DNA of 64,000 nucleotides from Microvelia longipes. Its lineage: Eukaryota; Arthropoda; Insecta; Hemiptera; Veliidae. Below are positions 35,477-48,203 of this stretch, piece after piece (the first letter of the stretch is position 1; each line of letters starts with the position of its first letter). The notes under the pieces were generated by a model that ran no database searches, was not told the DNA's origin, and worked only from the letters and a program-made list of their open reading frames with translations. The stretch covers positions 30,870,127 through 30,934,126 of the forward strand of contig JACMZG010001913.1 of NCBI GenBank assembly GCA_018340805.1, written 5' to 3'. Made by a program: the position numbers and the translations under genes.

Positions 35477-37132
35477 AGAATGTACTTTTCACATAAATAG
35501 TACTTCTTTTTTCATCGAATAACTTTTCATTAACTTCTTTTATTAAAGAAATCACAATCGCAGTAAAAAAAATAGTGATGTTTTTAACCTCTTTATAACC
35601 CGTGTTTTGCTGGGTTTCGTTATGATATCATCGAACTCAATCGACCAAACAAATGGTCCAAGAACCGAAGCATATTGAATACAAATGCAATACGGTCACC
35701 GGTTAAATTCGGTGTGTGTTTATTAATGATTGAATATTTTATTTAGTACTATATTAGAATTTCCTAAATTAGAACAACCTCTTAAACATAATTTTCATGT
35801 AAACAAAATCGACAAAAGAAGGGAACTTTATGGTACCCATTTAATTAGCCTTAACACTCAAATATCTCAAAAAATACCAGAATAATGGAAATGTTATCAT
35901 AAAGGACACATGGTATAGATCACCATTAGATAATCAAATATGAGATATAATATTTAAAATTAAATTCTTTAATCTACAATTCGTCAGTCAAGAACCCAGA
36001 TAAAAATCGTGAAAAACTAACATAAAACTATAAATTTTTTGTGATAGTTATCACATACATTTTTAAGTAATCCACAAGATTACGATAAATGACCCAAAAA
36101 GCTGATATAACGTAAGTAATTATCAAATAATTAAAAAAAATCATCATAAAACTATTATCATCCATTTCCTTTAAGCTGTGAGGTAAAAGCGGCAAAAAAA
36201 AGGTTAAGCTAAAAAGCTTTGGAAGGAAAATATAGGTAAAACAAGGTAAATGCTGGAAGGAAAATATTTCAGATCTTAACCAAATAACGAATGATGTAGG
36301 AAAAAGTATCCCTGTAAAGCACATTAAACTTATTATTAGCAGGTATAATTTAAAACATTAGCCTTGAGCTAGTCGTACTTTCTAGATTATTTCATTTATT
36401 TAAAATATAATTGTTTGTTATTTTACTGTTAAATAATTTAAAGTAATACTTCACATAGCAAATAGAGCGACCAAGGCATGTATAACAAAATCTATAATTT
36501 TTATTTTATATAAGTCACTTTCTAGTTTAGCCTAGTAAAGAACAAAATCATTTTTCTAAAACTAAAACCTACATGTTAGGGACTTGCAAGCAAAAAAGAA
36601 ATAGCATGAAATAAGCTCTTTAAGGAAAAAAGGTTGACCCAAAAATAATTACAAATTTGGACTCAAGACTTCTTTTTTAAGTTGGAAAGAAACGAAATGA
36701 TTTATTGGGGTGGTGTGAGTGTGTTAGGTCTTGTTCGAACGAATGAAATACATTTCGTCATTAGAGAAAACATATACAAGGAAGAAGAAAAAGCAAATAC
36801 AATTTTTCTTCCCTTTCTTTAATCTTACTAAAAAAAAGAAATCCTGGAAAAAAGAAATACAAAAAAATTTGTATGAACAAAATACAGTGACGAATCAGTG
36901 TCTGTGTAAAGGAGCTAAAACTGACACTTCTTATAGAACATTTCAGTACCTGTTCTACTTAAAAACAATACGCAAGTTATGCATTGATGGTCTTTACAAG
37001 TAAATCAAATGTACCGATGAATGAATTCAAAACGAATTTTCCTAATGCAAGACCTAACTTGTTTTCCCACTTAAGTGTTTTCTCATCAAAGACAGCTTAT
37101 GTTATATAATAACAACTATTATTTTATTTTTC
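35477..37132. other. No gene recognised
   Basis: AT-rich; lysine- and leucine-rich short frames here are explained by base composition. Confidence 0.4.
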
Positions 37133-37172
37133 CTGATTTATACCGTAGGTATGTATGAAAAGTATATTGTTT
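37133..37172 (+). mobile_element. 5S-bearing repeat, 5' hairpin fragment K
   Basis: TTTATACCGTAGGTATGTAT followed by GAAAAGTA is the family's 5' end. No other block follows. Confidence 0.45.
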
Positions 37173-39349
37173 GAAACAATTACCCACATAATTTGTTTAA
37201 GTTGTTTTTAAACTTATTATTATACCGCTAATAAACGATTTAGCTAAATACCATTAAATTAAATTTTAACTTGAAAATATAAATAATTTTAAAAACAAAT
37301 CAAAGATATTATGATAGCTTTTTAAAGGTAACATATTATGGCAAGCCTGAAAAATCCCCATACCAATAGTTAAGAAAGGAAAAATAAGAAATAAGCAACT
37401 TAAGTAATGCTGTAAACGTTTTATAGCTTTATTGATCCAGGTAATTTTATTTACAGGCGAAGAAAACAGGGATTTTCTTTCCTGGCACAATTACCGTTGC
37501 GGTCAATTTATTACCTCGGTTTACTTTTATTTTGTTTTTCCTTTTTTGTGAAACTTATAATTAATCAAACTAAGATGCACGGTTTCAGAGATTTCGATCC
37601 TTGCCCTTAGCATGTTTTTAATTAAACGTTTTTCTTTAACATTATATCTAAGACATCCCTTTTGATTTGGTGAAAGTATGAAAAACATTTGTTGTTTTAA
37701 GTCAAGTATAAAGATTATTTTGGCATAGACTAAGATACAAAATAGGGCTTTTTAGCCACACGTTCACTCCCAAGTATTTTATTATCTTTTCTAATTGTGA
37801 ACTAAAAAGTTCACATTATCTGTACGCATAAACTCCTTAAGAAATTTGAAACGCATTGAATTAATGTTTTAAAAAAAGATAAAAGAGTCGCTCAAAGAAA
37901 AAAATAATTTGAAAACTAAGCCAGATAGAACAAGCGACGTTATAGAGAACTGGTCACATAATGGAGCACTGAACTAAACCACAAGGGCTTCCTACCAACG
38001 AAGGAGGAATAAACATTTTTTAATAGGTCTCCCAACTCTACCAAAATCCTACCGCTCTGCTATCAGCCAGTTTGGTTTTGACTTGACGATGACCTTTATA
38101 ATTTCCTAATGCTTATTATATCCAAAGAAAAAATAAGCTTATGAGGTTGATTATATTGGTTGAGAGATTTATATTATTTTTTTATTATTAACACTTTTTT
38201 ACCATAATTACATTTTCTTTTTTGTATTATTTGATCATGCTTCTTTTGTACAAATTTGTTGATCCTTCGATCTGTCTGATAATTTGAGACCTCATTAATA
38301 AAGTATTAAGGGGCTCTACGATGCTTTATTCTTTTTGAGGTTATAAGACTTGAGAGATAAATTAGCTGGCTTTTTCAACACCTCGGGTTGGCGCAAACGG
38401 ATAACTGAAGGTAAATTCCAAAATGAAACTCTGACATTGGAGGTTCATATCAAAGAAGGGACGGTATAAAAAGAACAAAATATTACTATTTTCTTTTATT
38501 TCAATTTTATACCAATTTCTTATAGAGATTTTTGAAGATCAAATTTAATCAAATTCGAATCTTAATTACTCTCAACAGCTCAAAATGTCGGGTATATAAA
38601 ATATATAGTACTACTAGTTTCCTCTTTATTCCGACAATTATTATTTTGTTATTAATCATTAAGTTAACCATTTTAGCATAGTTTTCTAACGCAACAGGAA
38701 AGTTATCACGTAAATGTCTCAAAAATTACTATTTTATTGAGCATAAAAAGTATTATTTTCATTGCTTATTTTTAAGTTTGATGATGATACAACTGCAATA
38801 ATAATTTATGTCAAAGCAATAAATGATAACATTAGATTGTATTATTCAAAGGCAACAAATTTATTGAAAAAAAACAACCATTTTACAATTAACTTCCGCA
38901 ATAAATAGCAAAATACAACCCTACTAGACTTCCTTTGCAGAATATGTTGTTATTATTTGCTTATAGAGCATAAAAATAAGATTAAAATTTCTGTCATTTT
39001 GACGACGCGTCTTTTTTATTTAATTTAATACCTTTAAAAAGTACATCAGTAACATGTAAGAAAAAAAGGATGTTCATGTAAGGGAAAAGGAAGTACATGT
39101 CAGAAAAAGATATCAGGAAGGTAAATTGTTTTTAAAATTAAATGTTGACTTACTGTCAATTGCAAAAAAAATCCAGTACAATAAAATAGTTACATTGTAC
39201 AATAAATTCTATACTCTAAACATTTGATAAATAAAATAAATATAAATAAAAAATGCTTATTATAAAAACAGCAAAAGTATAGTATTTTATACAAAATAAT
39301 AAAGGAATGAAAATATGTCTCATGATAGAATAATTTCATTTAAAATTAC
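37173..39349. other. No gene recognised
   Basis: AT-rich sequence without recognisable structure. Confidence 0.4.
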
Positions 39350-39650
39350 TGATGATGAGTATTAGCTCAGCTTGTTACTTGATTGATGATAATAATTAAG
39401 CAGAATTGTCCATTAGCCTGATAAGGCAATTAAATTTTACCGTATCTAGATGTTTTAGAATGATCTCTTATAATTTTAATTTAATTGTATAGTTATTAAA
39501 TTAATTAAATTAGTATGAATAAAATGGTGCCTCGGCAATTGCCGAAATAAAACTTAATATTAACGAAATATGTAGTATGTAATATTATAATTATCTAAAT
39601 TATGTAACTAATTAAGTTTTAATAAAGGCTTATTTATTTATTTATTAATA
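39350..39650 (+). mobile_element. Non-LTR retrotransposon 3' UTR with (TTTA)n tail
   Basis: An AT-rich 3' UTR contains the hairpin GGCAATTGCC at 39533-39542 and ends in AATAAAGGCTTATTTATTTA, a typical poly(A)-signal plus short-repeat tail. No coding part was seen. Confidence 0.5.
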
Positions 39651-39925
39651 AAATAGCTGTCAAAAATTATTTTTTACAATTTAAGTAGGATTTTGATGCA
39701 TGTCGCGAAGATAGATAATTACTGTAAATTATATCACCAGACAGATAATAAAAGGAAATTTATTGGATTTAGATTCCATTCAGACCAGTGCCAACTGCAG
39801 CCAGCAAAAATATTTTTGTGGTTCGCAAAGAAGATAAGAAATTTAATTTTAATTTTATAACAAATAAAATATGTAAATATTAATACTTACAAACTCAATA
39901 CTTACATATTATCCAAATGTATCTA

Positions 39926-39955
39926 TATATATATTATATATATATATATAATATA

Positions 39956-39990
<35 letters not shown>
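39926..39990. repeat. (TA)n microsatellite
   Basis: Two TA tracts separated by TATAATATAATA slips. Confidence 0.9.
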
Positions 39991-40184
39991 GTTTCATGTT
40001 TTTATTTTATATATATTTTTATTTCTTTGTATACTCTCTCCTTTTTCACCTCACTCCTCTTTCAGCTTCTCATTATATATTTTAATTTCCCTCTCTATTT
40101 ATTTATTTTTTCCTGTCTTTTTTTGATATTTCCTTGTATTTATTTTGTACGAATGATTGATTTTTGAATATGTCTTTATGACGG

Positions 40185-40440
40185 TACGTGGTGTGAAATT
40201 AATGTATGATCGTATAGAGTTTTTCGAGCAAGTATTCCTGTACATGTCCGTACCGTGCTATATAGTATACCTCCTTCCCATTGGTCCAACCCACCTCTCT
40301 TAATACCCCTCCTAATCCATTTCCTGTAGATCCTATCTCATCTTTACCGTTCAGTCTCTCTTCGTCTGTGGAGAACTTTAACAGTTCGAAACGTTACGTT
40401 TTTATTGTAAGTTTTCTTAATGTTTCTATATCTTTCTTTA
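40185..40440 (+). other. Possible mobile-element 3' region with ribozyme-like motif
   Basis: GACGGTACGTGG (40190) and CCGTACCGTGC (40249) form a short inverted repeat. At 40370-40400, CTGTGGA, a GAACU/AGUUC stem and GAAAC follow the order of a hammerhead catalytic core, with one core change. No complementary stem I was found around it, so function is doubtful. Confidence 0.3.
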
Positions 40441-40448
40441 TAATTAAG

Positions 40449-40465
40449 TAATATATATATATAAT

Positions 40466-40511
<46 letters not shown>
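40449..40511. repeat. (TA)n microsatellite
   Basis: TA dinucleotides with TATAATATA slips. Confidence 0.9.
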
Positions 40512-40515
<4 letters not shown>

Positions 40516-40534
40516 AAAATAAGTTGAAAATTAT

Positions 40535-40935
40535 AGTTGCTTACAACTCGAAAAATACCGAAAAATACTTAAAGGATCTAGACCAAAGTTTTGAAAAGAT
40601 TAATAATATATGAAAAGGAGTCATAAACTATGTCAGATCTTGATCAGTGCTAAAATAACAGTAGAGGATTAGTGTAAAAATTCTTTCTTTAAGTACTTAT
40701 AGCTCAGAATCTAATTGATAGATCTTGACTAAACTTTAAACTTAGAATTCTCATAGGTCTTTGTAGTTTCCTTTTAAGTCTTATCGGGATCCGTTCGGAA
40801 ATAATGTGGGTTTAGTGCAACACTAAATTCTAAGTGCTTACAGATTGGAATTTGTCGATTGGATTCGATGGGTCTTGTCTAAACTGTGCACTTTGACGAC
40901 TCATAGGTCATAAAGATATGGAACTTTTGTCTTGG
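40535..40935 (+). repeat. Degenerate tandem repeat, about 130-160-bp unit, three copies
   Basis: Each copy has, in order, CTTA(C/T)A(A/G)..., GATCT(A/T)GAC or GATCTTGACTAAACTTT, CTCATAGGTC-like and AGTGC/AGTGT(A/C)AA. The last two copies align best. The dispersed block shared with 10.1 kb follows directly (about 40930-41020). Confidence 0.55.
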
Positions 40936-41039
40936 CTTATCCAACGATCTCACAACTTTTTACGTTAGAACTGGTTTTTTCGTTAAAAAGCATGTATTTT
41001 TGTTGGGATTTTCTTTCCTATTTAGTTACATAAATAACC

Positions 41040-42608
41040 ATTGTATGTATTTTGTATTAATATGTTATTTGTATGTATAAATAATTGTACATATATTACT
41101 AATATACTTCGCTTTTCTGTAACTATTCTCACATATTTTTGAAAATAACGGGTATTCAATAAGGCTTACATTTCTATGTATGATAGAATTCCCTATTGAA
41201 AGTAAACCCATTCTTTAATAACTTTTATTTATAATTATTCTGCAGAAAAGTTAAATTGTATTTTAAGTAATGTTATACAACGTTTTTAAACTTTTAGGTC
41301 TTCAAGTTAATCAAAGCCAGATGTAGCTGTCAATTTCATGCTTATAATAAAAAAATGTGTAGAACATGAAAACTAATTACAGAAACACGATATAAAACGT
41401 GACATGTTTATGTAGAATTAAGTTATTTTTAAGTTTTGTTACTTGCTCATAAAGAACTGAAAGTTTTCAGTTTAGTTTTTAAAGTTTTCAAGCCATCAAT
41501 TTTCGAATAATAATCTAATAAAAAAATCGCGTGTTATCAAACAAAAACTTGAAGACATTATCGATTTCTATATTTAGGGATCCCCTGATAAAATCGAGTA
41601 GACTCTTGAGACTTGAAATTTTCTCTCAAATTATAAGGAGGTTTTCAAAAAGGTACTTATCGTTTGCCTAAAAATATAAAACCGAAATATTTTATCATTT
41701 ATTTTTAAAAATGTTATTAGATAAGTATATAACAATGAAAAATCAATTTGTAATAAACTTTGGTTTGGTTTAGAGTTAAAAAATTTAAAAGTATATCAAA
41801 AAAGAAAATGTCAAGACAAATATTAAAATGCAATATAAATAGAAATAATACAAGAAAATTATATTGAAGAAATTCGTACCTTTACTTGAATGCCCTTTTC
41901 CTCAATCTCATATTACTATCTATGTAAAATAATACCTTGTTTGTGGTGATAAATGTATTACATAAAACCAAAATAATTGGTTAGGTTTATGTTCTATAAT
42001 AGCAAAATGTATTTTATTTCATCGAATTTCAACAATAGATCTATGATTTATGAGTAAATATATACATAAGAAATATGATGTATTAGAGAAAATTATATAA
42101 AGTGACAGGTGAAAGTTAAAGAGAATAAAGAGGCCCTTATCAGAATTAAGCTCTACAAGTCAAGTACGCAAAGGAGCTAGAGGAAGAGCAAAAATCTAAT
42201 ACAGGCTTCGTTGTTAAATCTCTTCAACAAAGTAATACGGGTTTGATATAATCTGGATTTTAAAGAAGTTTTTGTTTTAAAGAATTTTTCATACTAATGA
42301 AGAGTAATAATAAAAATTAAATTAATGCGGGAAATTTAAGATAAAATATTTTTATATTGTTAAAAGGAAGAGAAAAATAAAAATATAATTCTATATTTGG
42401 CGTAAAAAGAAGTGAAAAGAAGAAGGACGAAAAAGGGGAATTGAAGGAAGAGAATAAGAGAAGGGTATCAACAAATTATGTTTAGTTACAATTTTAACTG
42501 TGTTTGATGCGTGAGACAATACTTATATTGTTAATATTTATATTTGTGGAGACATAGAATCTACAGAAAACTGCTTAATTTCGATTAATAAGTATACATA
42601 TATTTTGA
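41040..42608. other. No gene recognised
   Basis: AT-rich sequence; nothing recognised. Confidence 0.4.
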
Positions 42609-42842
42609 AGATTAGAAAAGTAGAATGTTTTTTGGTTAGAGATCTATCTAGAGAAAAAAACTTGCTCAAACACAGGTAAGAATGTTTTCTTTTAAAACAG
42701 CATTTTTATTTCACTCTTAGGTAGTATCACACTTTGTGCCACCGAAGTCATTGAAACAGATACAGTCCTGACCAGAAAGCATGAGAGAGATAAGAATAAC
42801 TTCAGATTACTAAGCACCACTCTTAAGGCTAATTTGGATTGA
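42609..42842 (+). CDS. Candidate spliced open frame of unknown identity
   Basis: An open stretch after an in-frame stop ends at a strong donor (CAG/GTAAGA, 42675/42676). A 45-bp intron with a pyrimidine-rich acceptor (TTCACTCTTAG) leads at 42721 to a second open stretch. That stretch reads in frame to a TGA at 42840-42842. The second part contains TLCATEVIETDTVLTRKHE and has mixed, protein-like composition. I do not recognise a family. No start codon is visible, so it would have to be a 3'-terminal part of a transcript. Chance occurrence of a donor, acceptor and two short frames is quite possible. Confidence 0.2.
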
Positions 42843-42964
42843 CTGGGAATCACTGATAAAAACTATACAAGGCTTACAAAATACTTACAAAATACCTTAT
42901 TTACTAACTTCTTTACAGCTGTAGTATACCATTGCTATTAGCATACCATGCCTCGCTAAAGCAA

Positions 42965-43015
42965 ATTAAACAGGCTAGGATCGAACCCGGGCTGAACCAG
43001 GTATTGCCGTTTAGT
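42965..43015 (-). repeat. tRNA-like B-box segment
   Basis: The minus strand reads CCCGGGTTCGATCCTAGCC, a good tRNA T arm/B box. No cloverleaf can be completed upstream, so it is probably a SINE remnant. Confidence 0.35.
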
Positions 43016-43779
43016 TTAGAGGTATAAAGGATATAAAACTCCAATAGATTCCTCAACCATTTCATCATAAACATAAAGCAGAGTTGTCAGATCCTTCTCC
43101 GTTCCCATATTACTCCGTTGTATAGAAACTTGAAATTTTTCTCTCCTCAACCAATATACACAAATAATATACATGACGTACTTTTCCCGCTATATTACAA
43201 AACATCTTACAATGCTTAACCCATTCTACAGGATTTAATAATGCAATCGACAATCCAATATTCGAATAATCTGAAGAATTTAGAGTGATATTTTCACGTA
43301 ATATAAAATTATGTTTAATTTTTTGGTAATTTAATAAATAAAATAAAAATAAAAAATAAGATGAATAACTAAATTTTCTGGGCGGTAATCAAGAAAGATA
43401 AATAAGAAAATGACTAAATAATATCAAATAGCAAGATGAAAAATATTAAGCCAACTAAAGAAAAAACTTTTATCTACGACTTGAGTAGTAAATATGTAGT
43501 GAACTGGCCCCGTAAACGTGTTTTACATCCCTAGGGACATAAAACACATATTTACGTCCCATAAAACAATGTATGGTTAACAAAAAACTTGAAGATACAT
43601 TTTATTACCTGCGTTAGTTCTTGTTTTACTGATTGAGGTATAAAACTTAATATAAAATAGTCACGTTATTTTGGCTAATACATTTTAAAAATTCGCTTAT
43701 ATCGTGACAGTAAACAACTTATATGAACAAGTAATACGACAAAGTGATGTAGGACAGCGACTATGTAGCCGCGAAGCAG

Positions 43780-43812
43780 CCACAGGTGGCCGAGAGGCCT
43801 AGGCGAGTAGTA
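43780..43812 (+). repeat. tRNA-like A-box head next to the minisatellite
   Basis: GGTGGCCGAGAGGCCTAGGC resembles the A box of tRNA-Leu/Ser (TGGCCGAGNGGTNTAAGGC). The 24-bp array begins within about 10 bp after it, so the array may have grown inside a tRNA-derived SINE. Confidence 0.4.
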
Positions 43813-44695
43813 CATATGGTACGGTGTTACAACACAACAAACGTACGGTGTTACAACACAACATACGTACGGTGTTTACGTACGGTGTTACAACACAACA
43901 TACGTACGGTGTTACAACACAACATACGTACGGTGTTACAACACAACATACGTACGGTGTTACAACACAACATACGTACGGTGTTACAACACTACATACG
44001 TTCAGTGTTACAGCACAACATACGTACGGTTTTACAACACAACATACGTACGGTGTTACAACACAACATACGTACGGTGTTACAACACAACATACGTACG
44101 GTGTTACAACACAACATACGTACGGTGTTACAACACAACATACGTACGGTGTTACAACACAACATACGTTCAGGTGTTACAACACAACATACGTACGTGT
44201 TACAACACAAATACGTACGGTGTTACAACACAACATACGTACGGTGTTTACAACACACATACGTTACGGTGTGTTACAACACTACAACGGTGTTACAACA
44301 CTACATACGTTCAGTGTTACAACACAACATACGTACGGTTTTACAACACAACATACGTAAGGTGTTACAACACAACATACGTACGGTGTTACAACACACA
44401 ACATACGTACGGTGTTACAACACAACATACGTACAACACTACATACGTTCAGTGTTACAACACAACATACAACATACTACGGTGTTACAACACAACATAC
44501 GTACGGTGTTACAACACAACATACGTACAACATACGGGTTTTACAACACAACATACTACGGTGTTACAACACAACATACGTACGGTGTTACAACACAACA
44601 TACGTACGGTGTTACAACACAACAACGTACGTACAACACAGTCAACAGTACAACACAACATACGTCAACACAACATACGTACGGTGTACAACACC
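43812..44695 (+). repeat. 24-bp minisatellite, roughly 35 units
   Basis: The unit contains GTGTTACAACACAACATACG plus TACG. The left half (43840-44165) is nearly perfect, while the right half shows many small deletions and out-of-phase units. Because 24 is a multiple of three, an artificial long frame with an eight-residue period (VLQHNIRT) stays open through it on the plus strand, and other frames stay open too. This is a repeat effect and not evidence for a protein. Each unit contains the palindrome CGTACG. Confidence 0.95.
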
Positions 44696-44789
44696 CGCTT
44701 CGCTCAAGCAGCTCAGTCACATTCGTAAGCAAAGTTCCGTTTTTGTCAATAATTCACTATTACTTAAATAGTGGTTTCAGCGTATATCA

Positions 44790-46752
44790 GAATTAATTCT
44801 AATATATGTAGGATATAGAATGTTTAAACATTGTATCCCTACTGTTCATTTTCATGACGTCACGATATTATAACACTAACTCCCAAGAACACCCTTTAAA
44901 AAACAACCCTTTTTGAAAGGAATAAAAAAACAAGCTACTTATTTCTCTAGAAGCAGCAAAGGAAAATATAAATCCCATTCTTAATTTGTTGAATCTTTTA
45001 ATCTAAAAGATGCAGGTACATATACACGTTTAATTATTTAAGCATATTTGAATTAAAATAATTTATACATATATATATAAGTTAATTATACTTTGTAGAA
45101 ACTTATTAATTTAATTTCAAATGGCAATGAGTTTATAATCTCTTTGTAACATTCAATTGAATTATACTAAAATAACCTTAAGATTTTCATGAAAATTACA
45201 AATCTATAAAAATTATGCAAAGAGTACAAATTTATCTACTTCAATTGCATTAAAAAGTGAGAGATATAAGGTAGCAAAAATACATTACGTCCCTTAAAAT
45301 TGAAATTAAATAAATTGTCCGTTTTAGGGCCTTTTGGCCAATCAGGGTATTATCCTTGCAGGAACCACCTCAGGTGAGTTGCGTCTACTATCATCTAAGA
45401 TATAATTAAACTTAGCGACATGTTTATAATGCAAATACTATTCATATAACCTTAGGGCTAAGCCCAGGCTGAGAACCCAGACCTCTGGTGCAATAATTGA
45501 GTGCTTATACGATCACAGCCTTAGAAACAGACTAATTATTTATACCTCGTAAAAAATTTACTTTAATGTCGAGTGAGTTTTCACTCAATTCACAATGATT
45601 ATTATGGGATTTTCCCTCTAAATATAAATAATCTGAAAATATATTCTCGTTTTTTTAGATTCCATAAAAAAATATATTTTAATAACAGTCCCTATTACAA
45701 TTTCCTAGTAATATATAAAAAACATGTTTTTTTAATAAAATTCTTTATTGGCAATCGTAAATAAACTATATGTAAACCTGATACATATTTTATGTATTAA
45801 GTTGAGGCAATGTGAGCCTCTTTTTTAAAAACGTTTTAGAACATCGAATTATTTAGGGTACCTTTAGGGGATATATTTATATTACATGGAATCATTTAAG
45901 TATCCTTAAAAATGTATGAACACAACCCAATTTCAGTAAGTAAACATGTCTAGATTTATCGATATCATCGGTAGAGGAAAGTGACTTTAACAATAACGTA
46001 TCAATACGGAGATTTTTTTCTGAATTTATGCTCCGACAAAATTTCTGGGTATCATTAAGTAATACGCGTTATTTTTGGAAAAAAAATCTATTACAATCCG
46101 GGGCATGGTATCGTGATATATAAATCCAAAACTATAGATCCTATTTATAAACATATAGAATGATAAAATGCCTCATTTTTAATAAAAACTTTTCATTTTA
46201 TGAAAAAATATGTTTTTCAATTTATAAATATTCGGTATGGATTTATATACGAAGTTTTTAGTGTCATGCCGTGTTTCAGATTAGCTACGACATGCTTAAG
46301 CCATCGATCACATATAATATTGACAAGGAAATTAGAAAACTAAACTTTTATAAAATTTAGATGTAGCTAGAATGTAGTTCGTGGGAATAATTAACGTCAA
46401 ATCACCAAAATATGTATACTTCAGGCTTGTGTATGTGTTTTGCTATATGAGTAACAAATTTTAAGTATTTTTTACTTAACAATTATATATTGATATTATT
46501 ATGTATTATTATGTTTCAAGAATGGAACTACTTATTTTTTATCTGAATAAGAATCATTAGAAGTAGTAAAACTTTATTGAGAATAATACAAACATACAAA
46601 AAACAAAGAGAGAACCTAAAATATTTTTTTTCAAATAAGAATATTATTAATGAACCTTTAATTGTTGAAACTCCTATTGAATAGTTGATTGTTTATAAAA
46701 TTAGAATCACCTTTTAATTTAGATCGTTTCGAAGTAACAATGTATGTAAGAA
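44790..46752. other. Unassigned; tRNA-like B box on the minus strand near 45470
   Basis: The minus strand at about 45462-45490 reads GGTCTGGGTTCTCAGCCTGG, which is T-arm-like. The rest is AT-rich without recognisable genes. Confidence 0.35.
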
Positions 46753-47422
46753 TATACAGGCTGTGGCAAAGATTCACCAACCCCTAATTATATACGTAAA
46801 TATTTTAGTTATCAAACTGCTGTTTGCGGCTTCATCTTCATAATGCGAAAAAATTATTTTATCTACTCACGGCAGCAAAATTAGCCATTACTAGACAGTT
46901 TTTAAGATGCAAAATGTCATTTTACCTACACTGTTAAACAATACGGAAAATATTTTTAAAACAGTACGCAAAATGTTTCAAAACAGTAACGCAAAATGTT
47001 TTGGTAATGAAAAAAGTACTAGGGAGTTATGGCTCATTTAAATAACATGGGAAACAAGTCAAAACTCCCTAGGCGGGAAAATAAATGAGCGGAGGTTATT
47101 ATTTTACAAATTATTGCATGAATTTCGGTATTGTTTTATTTTGTAAACTATGATTTATTCTAGCTTGTTTCTAGTATGTAACTTCTTTATTTTACTTAAA
47201 ATTACGATATTATTATTATATGTTTAACAAATTGGCAACACTGATAATTTGGGCATTAAATTAAATATTTACCAGCTGTTTATGAATCGACAGATTTTTA
47301 ATGTTTAAGTAGTCAGATTTTGTATTTCATGTTGTTATATTTAGTTTAAGTATATATAGTTACAAAAATAGAACGTTATCAAAAACTAAATCTGTAAACT
47401 AAAGTTAAGTTACTAAAACATA

Positions 47423-47550
47423 ATGAGTGAGAACAACAGTGAAGTGAATAAAGATACAAACATTGTTGACATTGACGAGTTATTGGACCACACTCCACCT
47501 GATATTGTCAGCGTAACTTCTACTCAAAGCAGTCTTTACTGCCTGTAAAA
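47423..47550 (+). pseudogene. N-terminal fragment of a transposon-encoded protein
   Basis: It starts ATGAGTGAGAACAAC. The 42-codon frame is acidic (SEVNKDTNIVDIDELLDHTP) and runs to a stop at about 47548. A one-base shift near 47530 would continue as LLPVKSRSKVF before another stop, and the nested MITE lies 55 bp further on. It looks like the truncated beginning of a transposase or accessory ORF. No domain is recognised. Confidence 0.35.
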
Positions 47551-47604
47551 TCTCGCAGCAAAGTATTTAAATAATTCTTGTGTATTTTTCTGCCGTTAGT
47601 AGAT

Positions 47605-47788
47605 AAAATAGTATATGCTACTATGCAGCAAAGGAAACATTGCAGACTCGTGCAATTAATTACCTGCCTCGCTTACGCCTCAGCAGGTAATTTCCATAGC
47701 CCGCCTCGCCTTCGGCTCGGGGGCAAATTTATAAAACTCGTCTGCAAAATTCCATTTTGCTGCCTAGTAGCATAATATACTATTTTTT
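47605..47788. mobile_element. MITE with GC-rich internal hairpins, copy 2
   Basis: The inverted ends AAAATAGTATATGCTACTAT / ATAATATACTATTTT include GCAGCAAA and TGCAGACGAGT-like blocks shared with copy 1 at 6301-6531. The inner hairpin is ATTACCTGC...GCAGGTAAT with GCCTCGCTTACGCCTC as its loop, and CGCCTCGCCTTCGGCTCGGG follows. It is nested inside the DNA transposon remnant. Confidence 0.75.
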
Positions 47789-48203
47789 AGTAGTTACCTT
47801 TTTCCCGCCATTTTGGTTGCCGCCCCATTGGATTCAACTTTAAAATTAAAAATTGAAGCACAATTTTTGCTTTAAACAATTACTTTGGCCGTAAATGGAC
47901 ATTCAAAATTTAATTTTGGTAATTTTAACTTGCCGCCATTTTAAAACGTCGCATGATAAAAAGCTCAGGTTTGCGGCAATTTTTCTCTTTTTTAAAAAAA
48001 TTTCTAAAAACATATCACAAATTTGAATATTCAAATTTCTAATTTTCAAACAAATTTTCAACCCAAATGGGGCGGGATACAATGTAACTAGCAAAAAAGT
48101 GGGTTGTTTATGGATAATGAAGATAACCGAAAACCTAAATATGATGACTTAAATAGTTACGGAAATAATTAGGGGTTGCCGAACTTTTGCCGCACTCTGT
48201 ATA

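Larger units (their letters stand above)
46753..48203 (+). mobile_element. DNA transposon remnant with about 50-bp inverted ends
   Basis: The left end TATACAGGCTGTGGCAAAG and the reverse complement of the right end (TATACAGAGTGCGGCAAAAG) match. They continue through CAACCCCTAATTAT...CGTAA. The sequence contains a short 5' open frame (47423-47550), a nested MITE (47605-47788) and AT-rich remains. TA-type duplication is possible because TATA bounds both ends, but the superfamily is not clear. A decayed partial copy lies at 6960-7350. Confidence 0.75.

Noticed and set aside
36731..37003. 90-codon lysine-rich frame
   Set aside because: Composition follows A-rich sequence; no motif.
43786..44796. 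336-codon open frame, plus several overlapping frames on both strands
   Set aside because: They are produced by the 24-bp tandem repeat, which keeps any stop-free frame open. Several frames are open at once and the repeat decays with frame-breaking deletions.
45362..45373. 12-bp microexon between CCTTGCAG and GTGAGT
   Set aside because: The splice signals are good and 12 is divisible by three, but there is no reading-frame context, and such pairs are expected by chance in 64 kb.
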